In this document: in pieces, positions 18,771-29,420 of the stretch
Numbering within the stretch: the stretch's first letter is position 1
Layout: every line of letters starts with the position of its first letter
NCBI GenBank assembly: GCA_963555705.1
Contig: OY743181.1
Coordinates: forward strand, 26,974,513 to 27,038,512
Direction: 5' to 3'
DNA: 64,000 bases
Source of the DNA: Ligustrum vulgare
Lineage: Eukaryota > Streptophyta > Magnoliopsida > Lamiales > Oleaceae
The notes under the pieces: generated by a model
Database searches by the model: none
What the model saw: only the letters and a program-made list of their open reading frames with translations
Told to the model about the DNA's origin: nothing
Translations under genes and position numbers: made by a program

Positions 18771-21353
18771 TTAGCCACATATTGCACTTTCATCAATAAT
18801 TCCTAAACCTCTTCTAATATAAGAGAATCTGTCAAGAGCAAGAGGTTTAGTTAAGATATCGGCTAATTGATTTTCCGTGCAAACAAATTCTAAGTAAATG
18901 TCACCTTTTTGCACATGATCTCTAAGAAAATGATGTCGAATTTCAATATGCTTTGTGCGAGAGTGCAAGATGGGATTTTTTGACAAATTAATAGCACTAG
19001 TGTTATCACACATAATAGGAGCATTTTCAAATGTCAAATGATAATCATGAAGAGTTTGTTTCATCCATAGAACTTGAGCACAACAACTAGCGGTCGAGAT
19101 ATATTCGGCCTCGGCGGTAGATAGTGCAACAGAATTTTGTTTCTTGCTAAACCATGACACAAGTGCAAAGCCTAGAAAGTGACAAGTTCCACTTGTGCTT
19201 TTTCTATCAATTGTGCACCCGGCCCAATCGGCATCCGAATAATTTATAAGATCAAAATGAGTGTCTTTTGGATACCAAAGTCCCAAAGTTTTAGTGCCAC
19301 ATAAATATCTAAAAATACGTTTTAATGCACTTAGATGAGATTCTTTAGGATTGGATTGAAATCTAGCACATAAGCATACACTAAACATAATATCGGGTCT
19401 ACTTGCGGTTAGGTAAAGAAGGGATCCAATCATACCTCGATATTTTGTAATGTCAATGGAAGTGCCTTGCTCATCTTTGTCCAATTTGATTGAAGTACTC
19501 ATGGGAGTATTCATTGGCTTCAAGTTTTCCATCTCAAACTTTTTGAGCATATCCACAATGTACTTGGTTTGACTAATGAATATCCCTTTACTAGTTTGTT
19601 TGATTTGAAGCCCGAGGAAGAATTTTAACTCTCCCATCATGCTCATTTCAAATTCATTGCTCATACATTTTGAAAATTCTTCACAAAGAGACACATTAGT
19701 TGCACCAAAAATAATATCGTCAACATAAATTTGTACAACAATCATGTCTTCCTTTTTGGTTTTGATAAAAAGTGTAGTATCCGCATTTCCCATTTGAAAG
19801 TCATTTGAAGTAAGAAATTTACTCAATCTTTCATACCACGCTCTAGGAGCTTGTTTTAAACCATATAGAGCCTTTCTTAGTTTAAAAACATTATCCGGAA
19901 ATTTATAATTTTTGAAACCGGGAGGTTGTTCAACATAGACTTCTTCTTGAATAACACCATTTAAAAATGCACTTTTGACATCCATTTGATAAAGAGTAAA
20001 ACCTTTATGACAAGCAAAGGCAAGAAGCATACGAATGGATTCTAATCTAGCAACCGGTGCAAAAGTTTCTTCAAAGTCAATTCCTTCTTCTTGATTGTAA
20101 CCTTGGGCCACCAATCTAGCCTTGTTACGCACAATTATACCGTTTTCATCCTTTTTGTTTCGAAAAATCCATTTTGTACCGATAACGGTTTGATCATTTG
20201 GTCTATCAACTAAATCCCAAACATGATTTCTTTCAAATTGATTTAGTTCTTCTTGCATTGCAAGAGTCCAAAAATCATCGAACTCGGCTTCTTTGAAATT
20301 CTTTGGTTCAATTTGAGAGATAAAAGCACAAGTATTTAAGAATCCTTTAGTAGAGTTTCTAGTACTTACCCCTTTCGAAGGATCACCAATTATGAGCTCT
20401 TTTGGGTGAGATGAAGCAAATCTCCATTCGATAGGAAGTGTTAGATCACTTGGGTTTTTGGAAGATGTTCCTTCTTCTTGTTGAGGAGTTGGTTCTTCCA
20501 AGTCTTTTTCTTCATTGACTTTGGATATTTCATTTCTTTGATCTTGTAAATTCATTTCCTCAAAAGGAATTTCCAAACTTGCGTCAACACCTTTCTCTTG
20601 ATCAAGAGAATTAGTTTCGTCAAAAGTAACATGTACGGATTCTTCCACTACTAGAGTTCTTTTGTTAAAAATTCTATAAGCTTTGCTAGTGGATGAATAA
20701 CCAAGAAAAATTCCAACATCGGATTTTGAATCAAATTTTCCCAAGTTTTCTTTTGTGTTGAGAACAAAGAATTTACAACCAAAAACCTTAAAATATCCGA
20801 TATTGGGAATTCTATTTTTCCAAAGTTCAAAAGGAGTTTTAGTTTTGGTCCTAGCCATTTCTTGCAATGTGCGATTCTTCCTTTCTACTACACCATTTTG
20901 TTGAGGGGTTCTAGGAGCCGAGAAATTATGTTCATATCCATTTATTTTGCAAAATTCATCAAAAGCCATGTTATCAAATTCTCCACCATGGTCACTTCTT
21001 ATAGTTGTAATAGAATATCCTTTTTCATTTTGAACCTTTTTGCAAAAATGTTTAAATGCATTTAAAGCTTCATTTTTCAAATTCATAAAAGAAACCCAAG
21101 TAAATCTTGAGAAGTCATCAACAATGACAAAATCATAGTGTTTACCACTTAAACTTGCGGTTTTAGATGGTCCAAAAAGATCCATGTGAAGAAGTTGTAA
21201 TGGTTTTGTGGTGGAAGAAAATTGTTTATTTTTGAAAGAGCTTTTGGTTTGTTTTCCAAATTGACAAGCATCACAAATTTTATCTTTTTCAAATTTCAAA
21301 CTTGGTAGGCCTTTGACAAAACAATTTTTGGATATTTTTGAAATAAGGTCCAT
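18771..21353 (-). CDS. Sirevirus pol: integrase, reverse transcriptase, RNase H (5' part broken)
   Basis: An 860-residue open segment. It starts just after an in-frame TAA (21366-21368) that interrupts the pre-integrase region. Integrase: zinc region (CDACQFGKQ), then the catalytic residues in [20 protein letters not shown] and [11 protein letters not shown] (about residues 55-165). [13 protein letters not shown] and the catalytic [12 protein letters not shown]. RNase [21 protein letters not shown] and [10 protein letters not shown] near the end. The integrase runs LQEMART directly into [12 protein letters not shown], so roughly 35-40 residues usually found between them in copia integrases are missing while the frame is kept. 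The polyprotein would copy and insert element RNA. This copy cannot act by itself because of the deletion and the upstream stop and frameshift. Confidence 0.9.
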   Translation of the reverse strand: MDLISKISKNCFVKGLPSLKFEKDKICDACQFGKQTKSSFKNKQFSSTTKPLQLLHMDLFGPSKTASLSGKHYDFVIVDDFSRFTWVSFMNLKNEALNAFKHFCKKVQNEKGYSITTIRSDHGGEFDNMAFDEFCKINGYEHNFSAPRTPQQNGVVERKNRTLQEMARTKTKTPFELWKNRIPNIGYFKVFGCKFFVLNTKENLGKFDSKSDVGIFLGYSSTSKAYRIFNKRTLVVEESVHVTFDETNSLDQEKGVDASLEIPFEEMNLQDQRNEISKVNEEKDLEEPTPQQEEGTSSKNPSDLTLPIEWRFASSHPKELIIGDPSKGVSTRNSTKGFLNTCAFISQIEPKNFKEAEFDDFWTLAMQEELNQFERNHVWDLVDRPNDQTVIGTKWIFRNKKDENGIIVRNKARLVAQGYNQEEGIDFEETFAPVARLESIRMLLAFACHKGFTLYQMDVKSAFLNGVIQEEVYVEQPPGFKNYKFPDNVFKLRKALYGLKQAPRAWYERLSKFLTSNDFQMGNADTTLFIKTKKEDMIVVQIYVDDIIFGATNVSLCEEFSKCMSNEFEMSMMGELKFFLGLQIKQTSKGIFISQTKYIVDMLKKFEMENLKPMNTPMSTSIKLDKDEQGTSIDITKYRGMIGSLLYLTASRPDIMFSVCLCARFQSNPKESHLSALKRIFRYLCGTKTLGLWYPKDTHFDLINYSDADWAGCTIDRKSTSGTCHFLGFALVSWFSKKQNSVALSTAEAEYISTASCCAQVLWMKQTLHDYHLTFENAPIMCDNTSAINLSKNPILHSRTKHIEIRHHFLRDHVQKGDIYLEFVCTENQLADILTKPLALDRFSYIRRGLGIIDESAICG

Positions 21354-21790
21354 ACTAACATGACCTTATCTTCTATGCCATAACCAAGTGTCATCTTTAA
21401 AGCTTGACAAAAATTTTAGTTCTTTCTCAAATTCAATGTTGATGATATAAACATCTTTACTTCGGCTACCTATGAACAATACCTCTTTTGATGAAGCATC
21501 TTTGATAAGACATCTAGAAGAATCAAATTTAATATGATAACCTTATCACATAATTGACTAATACTTAGCAAATTATGTTTGAGATTATCTACTAATAAAA
21601 TATTTTCAATAGAGGGAGAAGGATGATTACCAATATTTCCAATGCCAATAATTTTTCCTTTGGCATTATCTCCAAAAGTGACATGACCTCCATCTTTTCT
21701 TTTAAATCTTGATAAGAGTGATTTATCTCCGGTCATGTGCTTTGAGCAACCACTATCCAAGAACCAATTGCTCTTTACTTTTGTTGATAC
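21354..21790 (-). pseudogene. Sirevirus protease and pre-integrase region, frameshifted
   Basis: Same frame as gag after its TAG: the protease active site DSGCSKHMTG (start 21760) and VTFGDNAKGKI are present. Near 21540 the reading frame shifts (after SQLCDK). The downstream frame (FIGSRSKDVYI...SSFKDDTWLWHRR) runs to the TAA at 21366-21368. Two breaks therefore lie between gag and the intact pol segment. In copia elements this protease processes gag-pol. Confidence 0.85.
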
Positions 21791-23428
21791 CTACAAAACA
21801 TGACTTAATTTTTGACTTCTTGGTACCCACATAATTTTGGGTCCTTGATAGTTAGTCCCTTGAACCCTCTTGTGCCTTTCTTCAAAGTGTAGTTTCTTTT
21901 TCAATAAACAATTAAAAGCAACATGCCCACTTCTATTACAAAAGCTACAAGTAGTTGATGTTTTGACAAAGGTGTTTTGATGAAAGGAAAATGAAGTAGA
22001 GGCTTTAACAAAAGTATTTTTGGTAGATTTTTGTTTTAAAAATGGTTTGTATCCAATTCCTCCTTTATCAAAAGCATATTGTTGTTTACCAAGCATTAGT
22101 TCAAAATTTTTCCTCCCTTGAGTGAATTTGTGAACAATGGACGTTAAATCTAAAATTTTTTCTTTTAGGGAGAGATTTTCTACCATCAAAGAATTTTGAT
22201 CAAGATTCTTCTTTTCAATATCCTTTTGTATTTCAAAATTCTTTTCGTTTTCATTTTTCAACAAGATGTATTGCTTTTTATGAGTGGAATGTTTAAGAAC
22301 AAGTTTTTCAAAAACTTCAATCATTTCTTCATATGAGGTAGATAATTCATCATAAGAGGGAATGTCATTAGTATTTACCTCATCTTCAATGGCCATGAAG
22401 CACATGTTTGCAACTTCATCTTGACTTTCACTTTCATCTTGCTCATCATCACTATCATCCCAAGTAGCTTGTAGAGCTTTCTTTTTGACGAATTTTCTCT
22501 TCTTGGGACATTCGGTTCTTTTGTGACCGGGTTTGTCACAATCATAGCAAATAATCTTTTTCTCTTCACCTTTGTCTTCTTTCTTTTGAAATCTACGGTT
22601 GTTGCGAAAGGCTTTCCACTTCTTGACTAGGAGGACAAGATCATCGAGTTCCTCATCACTCTTGTTAGGGCTTGAGGCTTCTTCAACAATTGATGACTTT
22701 AAAGCAATTTGTCTCCTAGGAGGATCCTTCATTTCTTCCTCTTTTGCTTTTCTAGACTTTTCTTTTGTCTCGGCATGATTTAGCTCATATGTCATCAATG
22801 TTCCATAAAGCTCTTCCAAGGGATATGTGTTGACATCTTGAGTGTTTTCTATCAACATTCTTAATGAGCTCCAATCTTCCGAGAGAGACCTAAGCATTTT
22901 TCTAACAAGTTCACCATTAGAAAATTTTCGATCAAAGCCCTTAAGACCATTAACAATATCGGTAAATCTAGTAATCATGCTAGCAATAGGTTCATCTTGT
23001 TTCATGAAGAAATTTTCAAAATTTTTATACAAAAGATTTATTTTTGTTTCTTTAACTTTATTTGTGCCCATGTGTGTGACTTCTAAAGCATGCCAAATAT
23101 CGTGTGCGGAATCACATGTGCTAATACGATTAAATTCATTAATACTAAGTGCACAATAGAGAAGATTTTTGGCTCTAGCATTTAAAGACAATTTTTTCTT
23201 GTCATCCTCATCATATTCTTCCTTTGGTTTTGAAATAATCATATCCGGTTTTCCATCAACTTTAATAACCATAGTAAGCTCATGAGGACCGGATTCAATG
23301 ACATCCCAAATATTATAATCAATAGATTGAATAAAAATCATCATTCTAGTTTTCCAATAATTATAATTAGTACCATCAAACAACGGAGGACGATTAGTAG
23401 AATGACCTTCAAAATTTTGGTTAGCCAT
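21791..23428 (-). CDS. Sirevirus gag, 545 residues
   Basis: ATG at 23428 follows the 5' LTR by about 50 bases, with the primer site between. The N-terminal LFDGTNYNYWKTRM and the central GLKGFDRKFSNGELVRKML are characteristic of copia gag. A CCHC knuckle CYDCDKPGHKRTEC lies near residue 300. An acidic coiled-coil-like stretch follows, and a second knuckle CSFCNRSGHVAFNC lies near residue 500. Gag forms the virus-like particle and binds element RNA. The frame ends at TAG (21791-21793) and pol continues in the same frame directly after it, so the two are separated by a single stop. Confidence 0.92.
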   Translation of the reverse strand: MANQNFEGHSTNRPPLFDGTNYNYWKTRMMIFIQSIDYNIWDVIESGPHELTMVIKVDGKPDMIISKPKEEYDEDDKKKLSLNARAKNLLYCALSINEFNRISTCDSAHDIWHALEVTHMGTNKVKETKINLLYKNFENFFMKQDEPIASMITRFTDIVNGLKGFDRKFSNGELVRKMLRSLSEDWSSLRMLIENTQDVNTYPLEELYGTLMTYELNHAETKEKSRKAKEEEMKDPPRRQIALKSSIVEEASSPNKSDEELDDLVLLVKKWKAFRNNRRFQKKEDKGEEKKIICYDCDKPGHKRTECPKKRKFVKKKALQATWDDSDDEQDESESQDEVANMCFMAIEDEVNTNDIPSYDELSTSYEEMIEVFEKLVLKHSTHKKQYILLKNENEKNFEIQKDIEKKNLDQNSLMVENLSLKEKILDLTSIVHKFTQGRKNFELMLGKQQYAFDKGGIGYKPFLKQKSTKNTFVKASTSFSFHQNTFVKTSTTCSFCNRSGHVAFNCLLKKKLHFEERHKRVQGTNYQGPKIMWVPRSQKLSHVL

Positions 23429-23465
23429 AACTCAAGATAGTGAAATCTAAATGAAAGAGTTCCTA

Positions 23466-23480
23466 GGCTCTAATACCAAT
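23466..23480 (-). promoter_or_regulatory. Primer binding site of Sirevirus element
   Basis: Minus strand ATTGGTATTAGAGCC next to the 5' LTR. It matches the initiator tRNA-Met complement with one mismatch. Confidence 0.85.
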
Positions 23481-24952
23481 TGTTAACCCAAGATAAACTA
23501 ACCAAGAGGGGGTGAATTGGTTTATAAAACTTTTTCGATAAGTAGTCTAAAACTTAAAAACCAATGAGTATACGTATGAGCACTTAGTATAACAAGTAGC
23601 TAAACTATCAATATAATGTGCTATAAAAGTATAAACTAAAGTAATAAAGCAAGTATAGCAATTAGATATAGTGTTGCACAATATAAGTTGATAGACAAGA
23701 GAAAGTGCAATGCAAGTAAGTAAAAGGGAAAAGAGATTGCAAACGCGATTTAGGGAGGTTCAATCAACCAACGTGATCTACGTCCTTCGTTACCGAGCTC
23801 TCCGTCACGAGCAAGGCCAAATTCACTATATTGATAACTTACAACAAGGAGTATCGAATCCTTAGGTGACTTTACAACAAGGAGCACCTATCCTTTACAA
23901 TCGAGTTTTCACAAGGATCTTGAAACCAACAATCGAGTTTTCACAAGGCTCTCGAAACCACAAGATATAATGAATTGAATTTACAATTGAAATAACTCTC
24001 TTGACAAATGATATACACAAATTAAGTACCAAGAGAGTTAGGCTAACACTTCAATAGATAGCAATAAATTAAGCTCAAGTGTTTATGAAAACTTTGAAAA
24101 AGGATATGAGATAGTTTTTCTTCAATCAAAGTTTTTCAACCAATGATCTCTCTTTCCAAATAATACTTAGTTAAGTATGAAGGGAGATATACACTTCAAT
24201 AAGTGTTTGGTAATATAAACTCAATCAATGATCAAAAATGAAGTAAGAGTGTTGAATTTTCTACAAGATGGAATTCTTGATAAAGATATGAAATAGTTTT
24301 GAACAATCAAGAAATTCCTTGCAATAAATGAAATGGAATGTAAAACAAAGTAAGCTCAATGATTTTCTCAATAAATTTCTCTCTTAAAATGCTCTTGTAA
24401 GTTCTTGTCAATGAATGCAATAGAAGTAGCTATTTATAGAGTGAATTTCGCATATACTGACTCTTGCGGTCGACCTATTCAACCATGCGGTCAACCTCAA
24501 TATAGCCGTTGCAAAAAAAATAGCCGTTGAGTTCAAAATCATGCAGTGCGGTTGACCGGTTTTGTCATGCGGTCGACCGGTTCAATTGGATTTTTCAGAT
24601 TTTGATTTTGCAAGGCTTTTTGATCAGGGTTGATTTTGAAAACAATATTTTAATGGTTTTAAAAATGTTTCTTGAGCTTTATGAAATGCATTGCTAGCTA
24701 TTGATGCATTAACCTTACATAACCTTGAAAAGCAATTATAAGATCTCCATTCTTTGTAAACTCCATTCATCGATCTTCATACTATCGCATCTTGTGTTTT
24801 TGATCTTTTATCTTCGAGAGATGATTTTTCCTTTGAATGCTATGAAGATAATCCTTACATGAAACACTTGAAATACATTTGTTAATAACACAATATAATC
24901 TTGTTTGTTATTTATCAAAACAATAAGGTTAAGAATTGACCATAGGTCAACA
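23481..24952 (-). repeat. Sirevirus 5' LTR (1472 bp)
   Basis: Same sequence as 15076-16569 with about fifteen substitutions, two 1-base length differences and one roughly 20-bp indel in the GGTCGACC region. Minus-strand TATAAATA at 24431-24438 is the likely core promoter. Confidence 0.93.
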
Positions 24953-25601
24953 TGGCTTTTAATTATTTTACATTCTTCTCTCCAAAATCCTTGCCTCTTT
25001 ATTTTTCTTCTTTGTTTTTTAATTAGTTTTTAGTTTAATTTTAATTTTAGCTTGTGATTTCAAGATTCGAGCCTACATTGAACGAAAATAAGCAAAAAGA
25101 GAGGTGGAAATAGAAAGTAAAGTTGGAGGAATTTTGGAGCAAAATCAAGACCAGGCATCATCTTCTTCAAGAACCCAATGAAAGGAATGGTTTTATTTCT
25201 TGTCTTGTATTTTATTATTTACTTTCCTACTTTGTGATGTATTTTCATAAACCTCATCTTTTTGTGCAATTTTTATACAGTGGGCTAATTGTTTATGTTA
25301 GGATGATTGATGTAGCTTAACTAAATTTAAGTAATTTTAACTGTTTCTTATTGATTTTAAGTGCCTATTTCATGTGTATTTGTTATTAAAATTATTTCAT
25401 GTGTTTGATTGATCACCAAATATATGATTTGGGATGTTTATGATAATCAGGAGGTATTGTGCATTTTAGACCAAATAACAAACGTCCTAGATCATATAAT
25501 TTAGGAGATAGAGATATACTTTTTAAGTACGTTTTACATTCACATTTCATACCTTTTAAATAGTATTTTTGAAGTAAATTGAGCAAATATCTACTCATTT
25601 A
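24953..25601 (+). repeat. Element X 5' LTR, segment 2
   Basis: Continues the match to the 3' LTR from about 49660 to 50220: shared CATTCTTCTCTCCAAAA, CCTCTTTATTTTTCTTCTT, GAATGATTGATGTAGCTTAA-like and TTGATCACCAAATATATGAT. The last about 75 bp before 25602 are not in the 3' LTR. Confidence 0.7.
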
Positions 25602-26819
25602 TGCATATTTTATATCTACATAGGTTATCATTCAAGTTTGAGGTGAAAAATCACTAATGATGATCAAACCGTGTAGAAATTGGGACTTTGAGGACCAAAG
25701 TGTCACATTCCAGAAGTACAAGATCGGCCATGTAATTAAAGGAAGGACTAGATTGCACATTTCTAAAAAAATCCAAAAATGTAGGCACTAAATTGATCGA
25801 TCAAGAAAGATGGAGGATTTAATTGCAATTAAAAAATGAGACTTGAGCAGCAAAGGACACACTCAACTAACCAAGCGGTCGCATGACTCAACCAAGGCGC
25901 GACTGTAGCCCCCCGAGTTCTAAATACCCAGTTCACCACATCATCGTCTGATCTAACTTTTCAAATAATATTTTTGCGGAAGAAATAACTGAAATTCATT
26001 TTTGGCAACATTAAATAAATTGTAATGTTCGATAAAATTGAAAACATTTATGAAACAATTTGAAATAATAAATCGAGCCATTAATATTGTAAAGTAATTG
26101 ACAATGTCATAATTTCTCAAATAACTGAAATTCTCAAAATTATCCAATGTTTGGAAATACGGAAATCATTAAAATAAGGTTTTCAGCCATTTAACGTCTA
26201 TTGCCACAATCATCCATCACTTGCCACCCTCTCCGAGATCTGCAAATGTTGTTAAAATAGACAGGAGCATTTCATAGAAATACTCAGTAGACTCATCGCC
26301 CATTAATCAATGTACAATATAATTGAACACATAAATACAGGCTCTTGAGAAACATAGGGTGTGGGTAGTCTCTTCTTGTGCATTAAAGCACGGGGCTTCT
26401 CTTTGAAAAATTATAGGCTCTTTAAAATCATCGGGTGTGGGTAGTCTCGTCTCGGGGACATAAGGTACGTATGTTATGCATAACATCATCATTTATCTTG
26501 CAAGATATTCTCTTCTTTCTTTCTCATGCATTTAAGCAAGTAAGTTATGACAAGCATAAGAACATAATTATTCCCGAAGAAATACATTCTCCTCTCTTTT
26601 CATAAAAATGACTTTCACATAAGTCACATAACATACACATTCACATGCAATCATAATTTAAATCAATTAATAGGGGCGAGTCTACCTTAAACTTGACGAG
26701 TGCAAAGTTGAGCGGGAAACGACCTCAATTCTTTAATTCTCCGTACGCTTCGTCTAGCCAATTAGAAAATAAGTTAAATTAGTCTTTTGAAATTTATAGT
26801 TTAAAAATGATAATTTACA

Positions 26820-27060
26820 ATTTGGGGGCTGAAATTGATGATTTGAAAGTTGAGGGGCTAAAATGAGTAATTTGAAAGTTGAGGGACTAAAATGAATACT
26901 TTGAAAGTTGAGGGACTAAAATGGATAATTTGAAAGTTGAGGGACTAAAATGAATACTTTGAAATTTGAGAAATTAAAATGGATAATTTGAAAGCTGAGG
27001 GACTAAAATGAATACTTTTCAAACTTGAGGGACTAAAATGTAAATTTTCAAAAGTTGGGT
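26820..27060. repeat. Tandem repeats of about 30 bp in gypsy LTR
   Basis: At least seven units containing GAGGGACTAAAATG and TTTGAAAGTTGAG in tandem. The other LTR has the same array at about 33725-33960 with one shortened unit. Confidence 0.85.
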
Positions 27061-27255
27061 CGAAGCTCAAAATGAATATTAAATTGTGGGGATCGAAATA
27101 ATCGATTTTAAAAATGAAGGGCTGAATAAAATCATTTAGAGGCTTAAGGATTGAAATTAAAAGGTTTTAAAACAGTAGGGGCTGATTTAAATAACTTTGG
27201 AACTTGGGGACCAAAGTGCAAATTCTGAAAAATCAATAATATTAAACGAAAACCT

Positions 27256-27260
<5 letters not shown>

Positions 27261-27314
<54 letters not shown>
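27261..27314. repeat. TC dinucleotide microsatellite in 3' LTR
   Basis: Uninterrupted TC repeat of about 54 bp. The counterpart in the 5' LTR (34159-34257) is about 99 bp. Short ORFs overlapping it are only translations of the repeat. Confidence 0.95.
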
Positions 27315-27320
<6 letters not shown>

Positions 27321-27449
27321 GGTCAGGACGCAGAGAAGGGAGGGAGGAGGAGACACGAGGGAGAAGGAAGAAATTCGGTCTTCCCGCCGGCGGTTCGCCG
27401 GCGCAACGCCGGCGCAGGGTGCGGCCAACGGCGAGGGTTCCACTAGGCT

Positions 27450-28153
27450 AGGTCTCTTTGTGGATTTGGTGCATTTTTATGCGAGAACAAGTGCGAAACC
27501 GAAGCAAAATCGAAGCTTCTGATCGCGGTTTCTGGTGACAATCCGGCTGAAAAGGGTTCTGCAGTTGAGCTAGGTAACTGGGTTCATCTTTTATTGGTTT
27601 GATTTTGGTTGATTTGCTAAGGATTTGGAGGGGGCAGTGGAGGAGTGTGGTTGGTGGTTGGTTCGGAAATGGGTAGTGGTGATTGAGGTGGAACCGTGGC
27701 TGGCTGAGTGTGGTGTCGGCGATGGGCGGTCGAGGTGATGATGATGAGGGCGGTGATGATGATGATTGGTGTTGAAGATGGAGGTGAGTTGGAGGTGGCG
27801 ATGGTGACGGGGTAGTGTTGGTGGTGATGATGATTCGATTTGTTGGTGGGTTCGTTTGTGTATTGCGGTTGTGCAGTGGGTGGTGAGGATGGAGGTGGTG
27901 GCTGCAAGGTTGATGTTCGGCTGGCAGTGGTTTGTCGAGACTGTGGAGGTGTTGATGGTGGATGACAGTGGCCGGTTGTGATTGAGGTGGTGGTGGTGAA
28001 GGTGGAAATGGAGTTGTGATTTGGTGATGGTGAATTGGTTGTGTTGAGAGAGGATGTATAGGGAGTGTGAGGATGAATTATGGAGTTGGTGAAGTATGGG
28101 TTGAAGTATGGGATGGATGTGATGGATGGGGGTTGGTGGTGTGAAAACCTAGG
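27450..28153. other. Segment present only in one gypsy LTR; GGTGGT/GATGAT-rich
   Basis: Low-complexity G-rich plus strand (runs of GGTGGTGATGATG). A 182-residue minus-strand frame here is Ser/Thr/Pro/His repeat only and is not called a gene. The 5' LTR joins directly across this gap at CCACTAG|TTCGAG, with TAG present at both edges of the longer copy, which fits a microhomology deletion in the 5' LTR. Confidence 0.7.
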
Positions 28154-28463
28154 CAAGCATTGCACGTAGTTCGAGAAAAATTTGCACGCGAAATCAACTG
28201 GGTCGGGAGAATGAAACTGATAGAATGAGACTGATGAAATTTTGGAATTTAAAATGATTTTGATAATAATAATTTAAATAAATAAATAAATAAAAATTTG
28301 AAAATTTGGAATTTAATTTAAAATTGAATTAACTCGATATTTCTCGACTTGGCTAGACGAACGCGTCGCAACGTTAACGTAAAAATGGGTGAGATCGCAG
28401 CGGCACGTTTTTCGAAACTTTGAAATAATTATTAAATTGAGTGGAAAATTCTTGGTCGCTACA

Positions 28464-28481
28464 ACCTTACCCCCTTAAAAT
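28464..28481 (-). promoter_or_regulatory. Polypurine tract of gypsy element
   Basis: Minus strand TTTTAAGGGGGTAAGGT immediately before the 3' LTR. Confidence 0.8.
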
Positions 28482-28499
28482 AATTTCGCCCTTGAAATT

Positions 28500-29420
28500 A
28501 AACTTACTTGATCTATTCTTCTGGATACTTGGCTAGGATTTCATCTTCCTTTCCTCAAGTAGCCTCATCATTATTGTGTCTACCCCACTGGACTTTGTCT
28601 AAAGGGATCTCTTTGTTTCTTAAGACATGGACTTTTCTCTCTATTATGCACATAGGTACCTCTCCATAAGTCAAATATTTCTGAACTGCAAGAGACTGAT
28701 AATTCACCACATGACTAGGATCATGAATGTACTTCCTCAATAGAGAAAAATGAAAAACATTTTGAACAGCTGCAAGTTTTGGTGGCAAAGCCAAACAATA
28801 AGCCACATTATCCACTTCTCTAGTATTTCAAATGGTCCAATGAAACAAGACCTTAATTTCCCTTTCTCGCCGAAACGAAAAGTACCATTCATAGGAGCTG
28901 CTTTCAAGAACCCTTTCTCTCCAATCTCAAACATTAAGTCTCTTCTTTGATCGGCATAACTTTAATCTGTAATTTGAATCTTCTCGATTACATCAACTGT
29001 TTTCTCAATTAATTATGAACCCAATAATTTCCTCTTGCCAACTTCATCCAAATAGTTTGGCGATTAACATCTTTACCCATACAGTGCTTCGTATGGTGAC
29101 ATCTCAATGTTAGCCGGAAAACTGTTTTTCGTAGGCAAACTCTACTAATGGAAAATGTGTCTCTCAATTACCATTTGGGTCTAGAACACATGCCCTAAGC
29201 ATGTCATTCAATGTCTGAATCTGGAGATGGTAGGCAGTACTAAAATTTAATTTAGTACCCATTGCCACGTGTAAACTTTTCCAAAATCTCAAGGGAAAAT
29301 ACTCGGATCTCTATCTGAAAAATGGACACTAGCAATCCATGAAATCAAACAACTCCTCTAATATATATCTGTACCTCATATAAAGCTATACGAAAAGACG
29401 TTTGATAGCTATTGCGTAGA
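28500..29420 (-). pseudogene. Gypsy integrase C-terminal region, decayed
   Basis: The open piece 28555-28815 contains YCLALPPKLAAVQNVFHFSL and LRKYIHDPSHVV, the conserved end of Ty3/gypsy integrase before the chromodomain-like tail. An overlapping frame (28737-28934) holds RFGEKGKLRSCFIGPFEIL. Degenerate homology to the second gypsy unit (compare 42365-43160) continues to about 29420 with stops and frameshifts. Upstream pol domains are absent. Confidence 0.8.

Larger units (their letters stand above)
15076..24952 (-). mobile_element. Sirevirus-type Ty1/copia retrotransposon, complete but mutated, 9877 bp
   Basis: Full structure read on the minus strand: 5' LTR 23481-24952, primer site, gag, pol (protease, integrase, RT, RNase H), an extra 390-residue ORF, polypurine tract, 3' LTR 15076-16569. 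LTRs begin TGTTAACC and end GGTCAACA. Flanking 5-mers TGGCC and TGGCT differ at one base and are the likely target duplication. The long LTRs (about 1.5 kb), the long gag with two zinc knuckles, and the ORF between pol and the 3' LTR are typical of the Sirevirus (SIRE/Maximus) lineage. The LTRs differ by roughly fifteen substitutions by eye, so the insertion is recent relative to its surroundings. Pol is disabled by a frameshift, a stop and an integrase deletion. Confidence 0.93.
25904..28463 (-). repeat. Gypsy 3' LTR (2560 bp)
   Basis: Matches 32810-34664 except for an extra segment of about 700 bp (about 27450-28153) that is missing in the other LTR. Contains tandem ACTAAAATG(A/G)ATA.TTTGAAAGTTGAGGG-like units and a TC microsatellite. 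Confidence 0.9.

Noticed and set aside
24953..24957. Perfect target duplication for the Sirevirus element
   Set aside because: Flanks are TGGCC and TGGCT, one mismatch; reported only as likely.
27144..27451. ORFs of about 80-100 codons on both strands over the TC repeat
   Set aside because: They are translations of a dinucleotide microsatellite (alternating Arg-Glu or Ser-Leu); no protein signal outside it. The same applies to 34044-34378.
27617..28165. 182-codon minus-strand ORF rich in Ser, Thr, Pro and His
   Set aside because: It is the complement of GGTGGT/GATGAT low-complexity DNA inside an LTR. No domain, and it is absent from the sister LTR.
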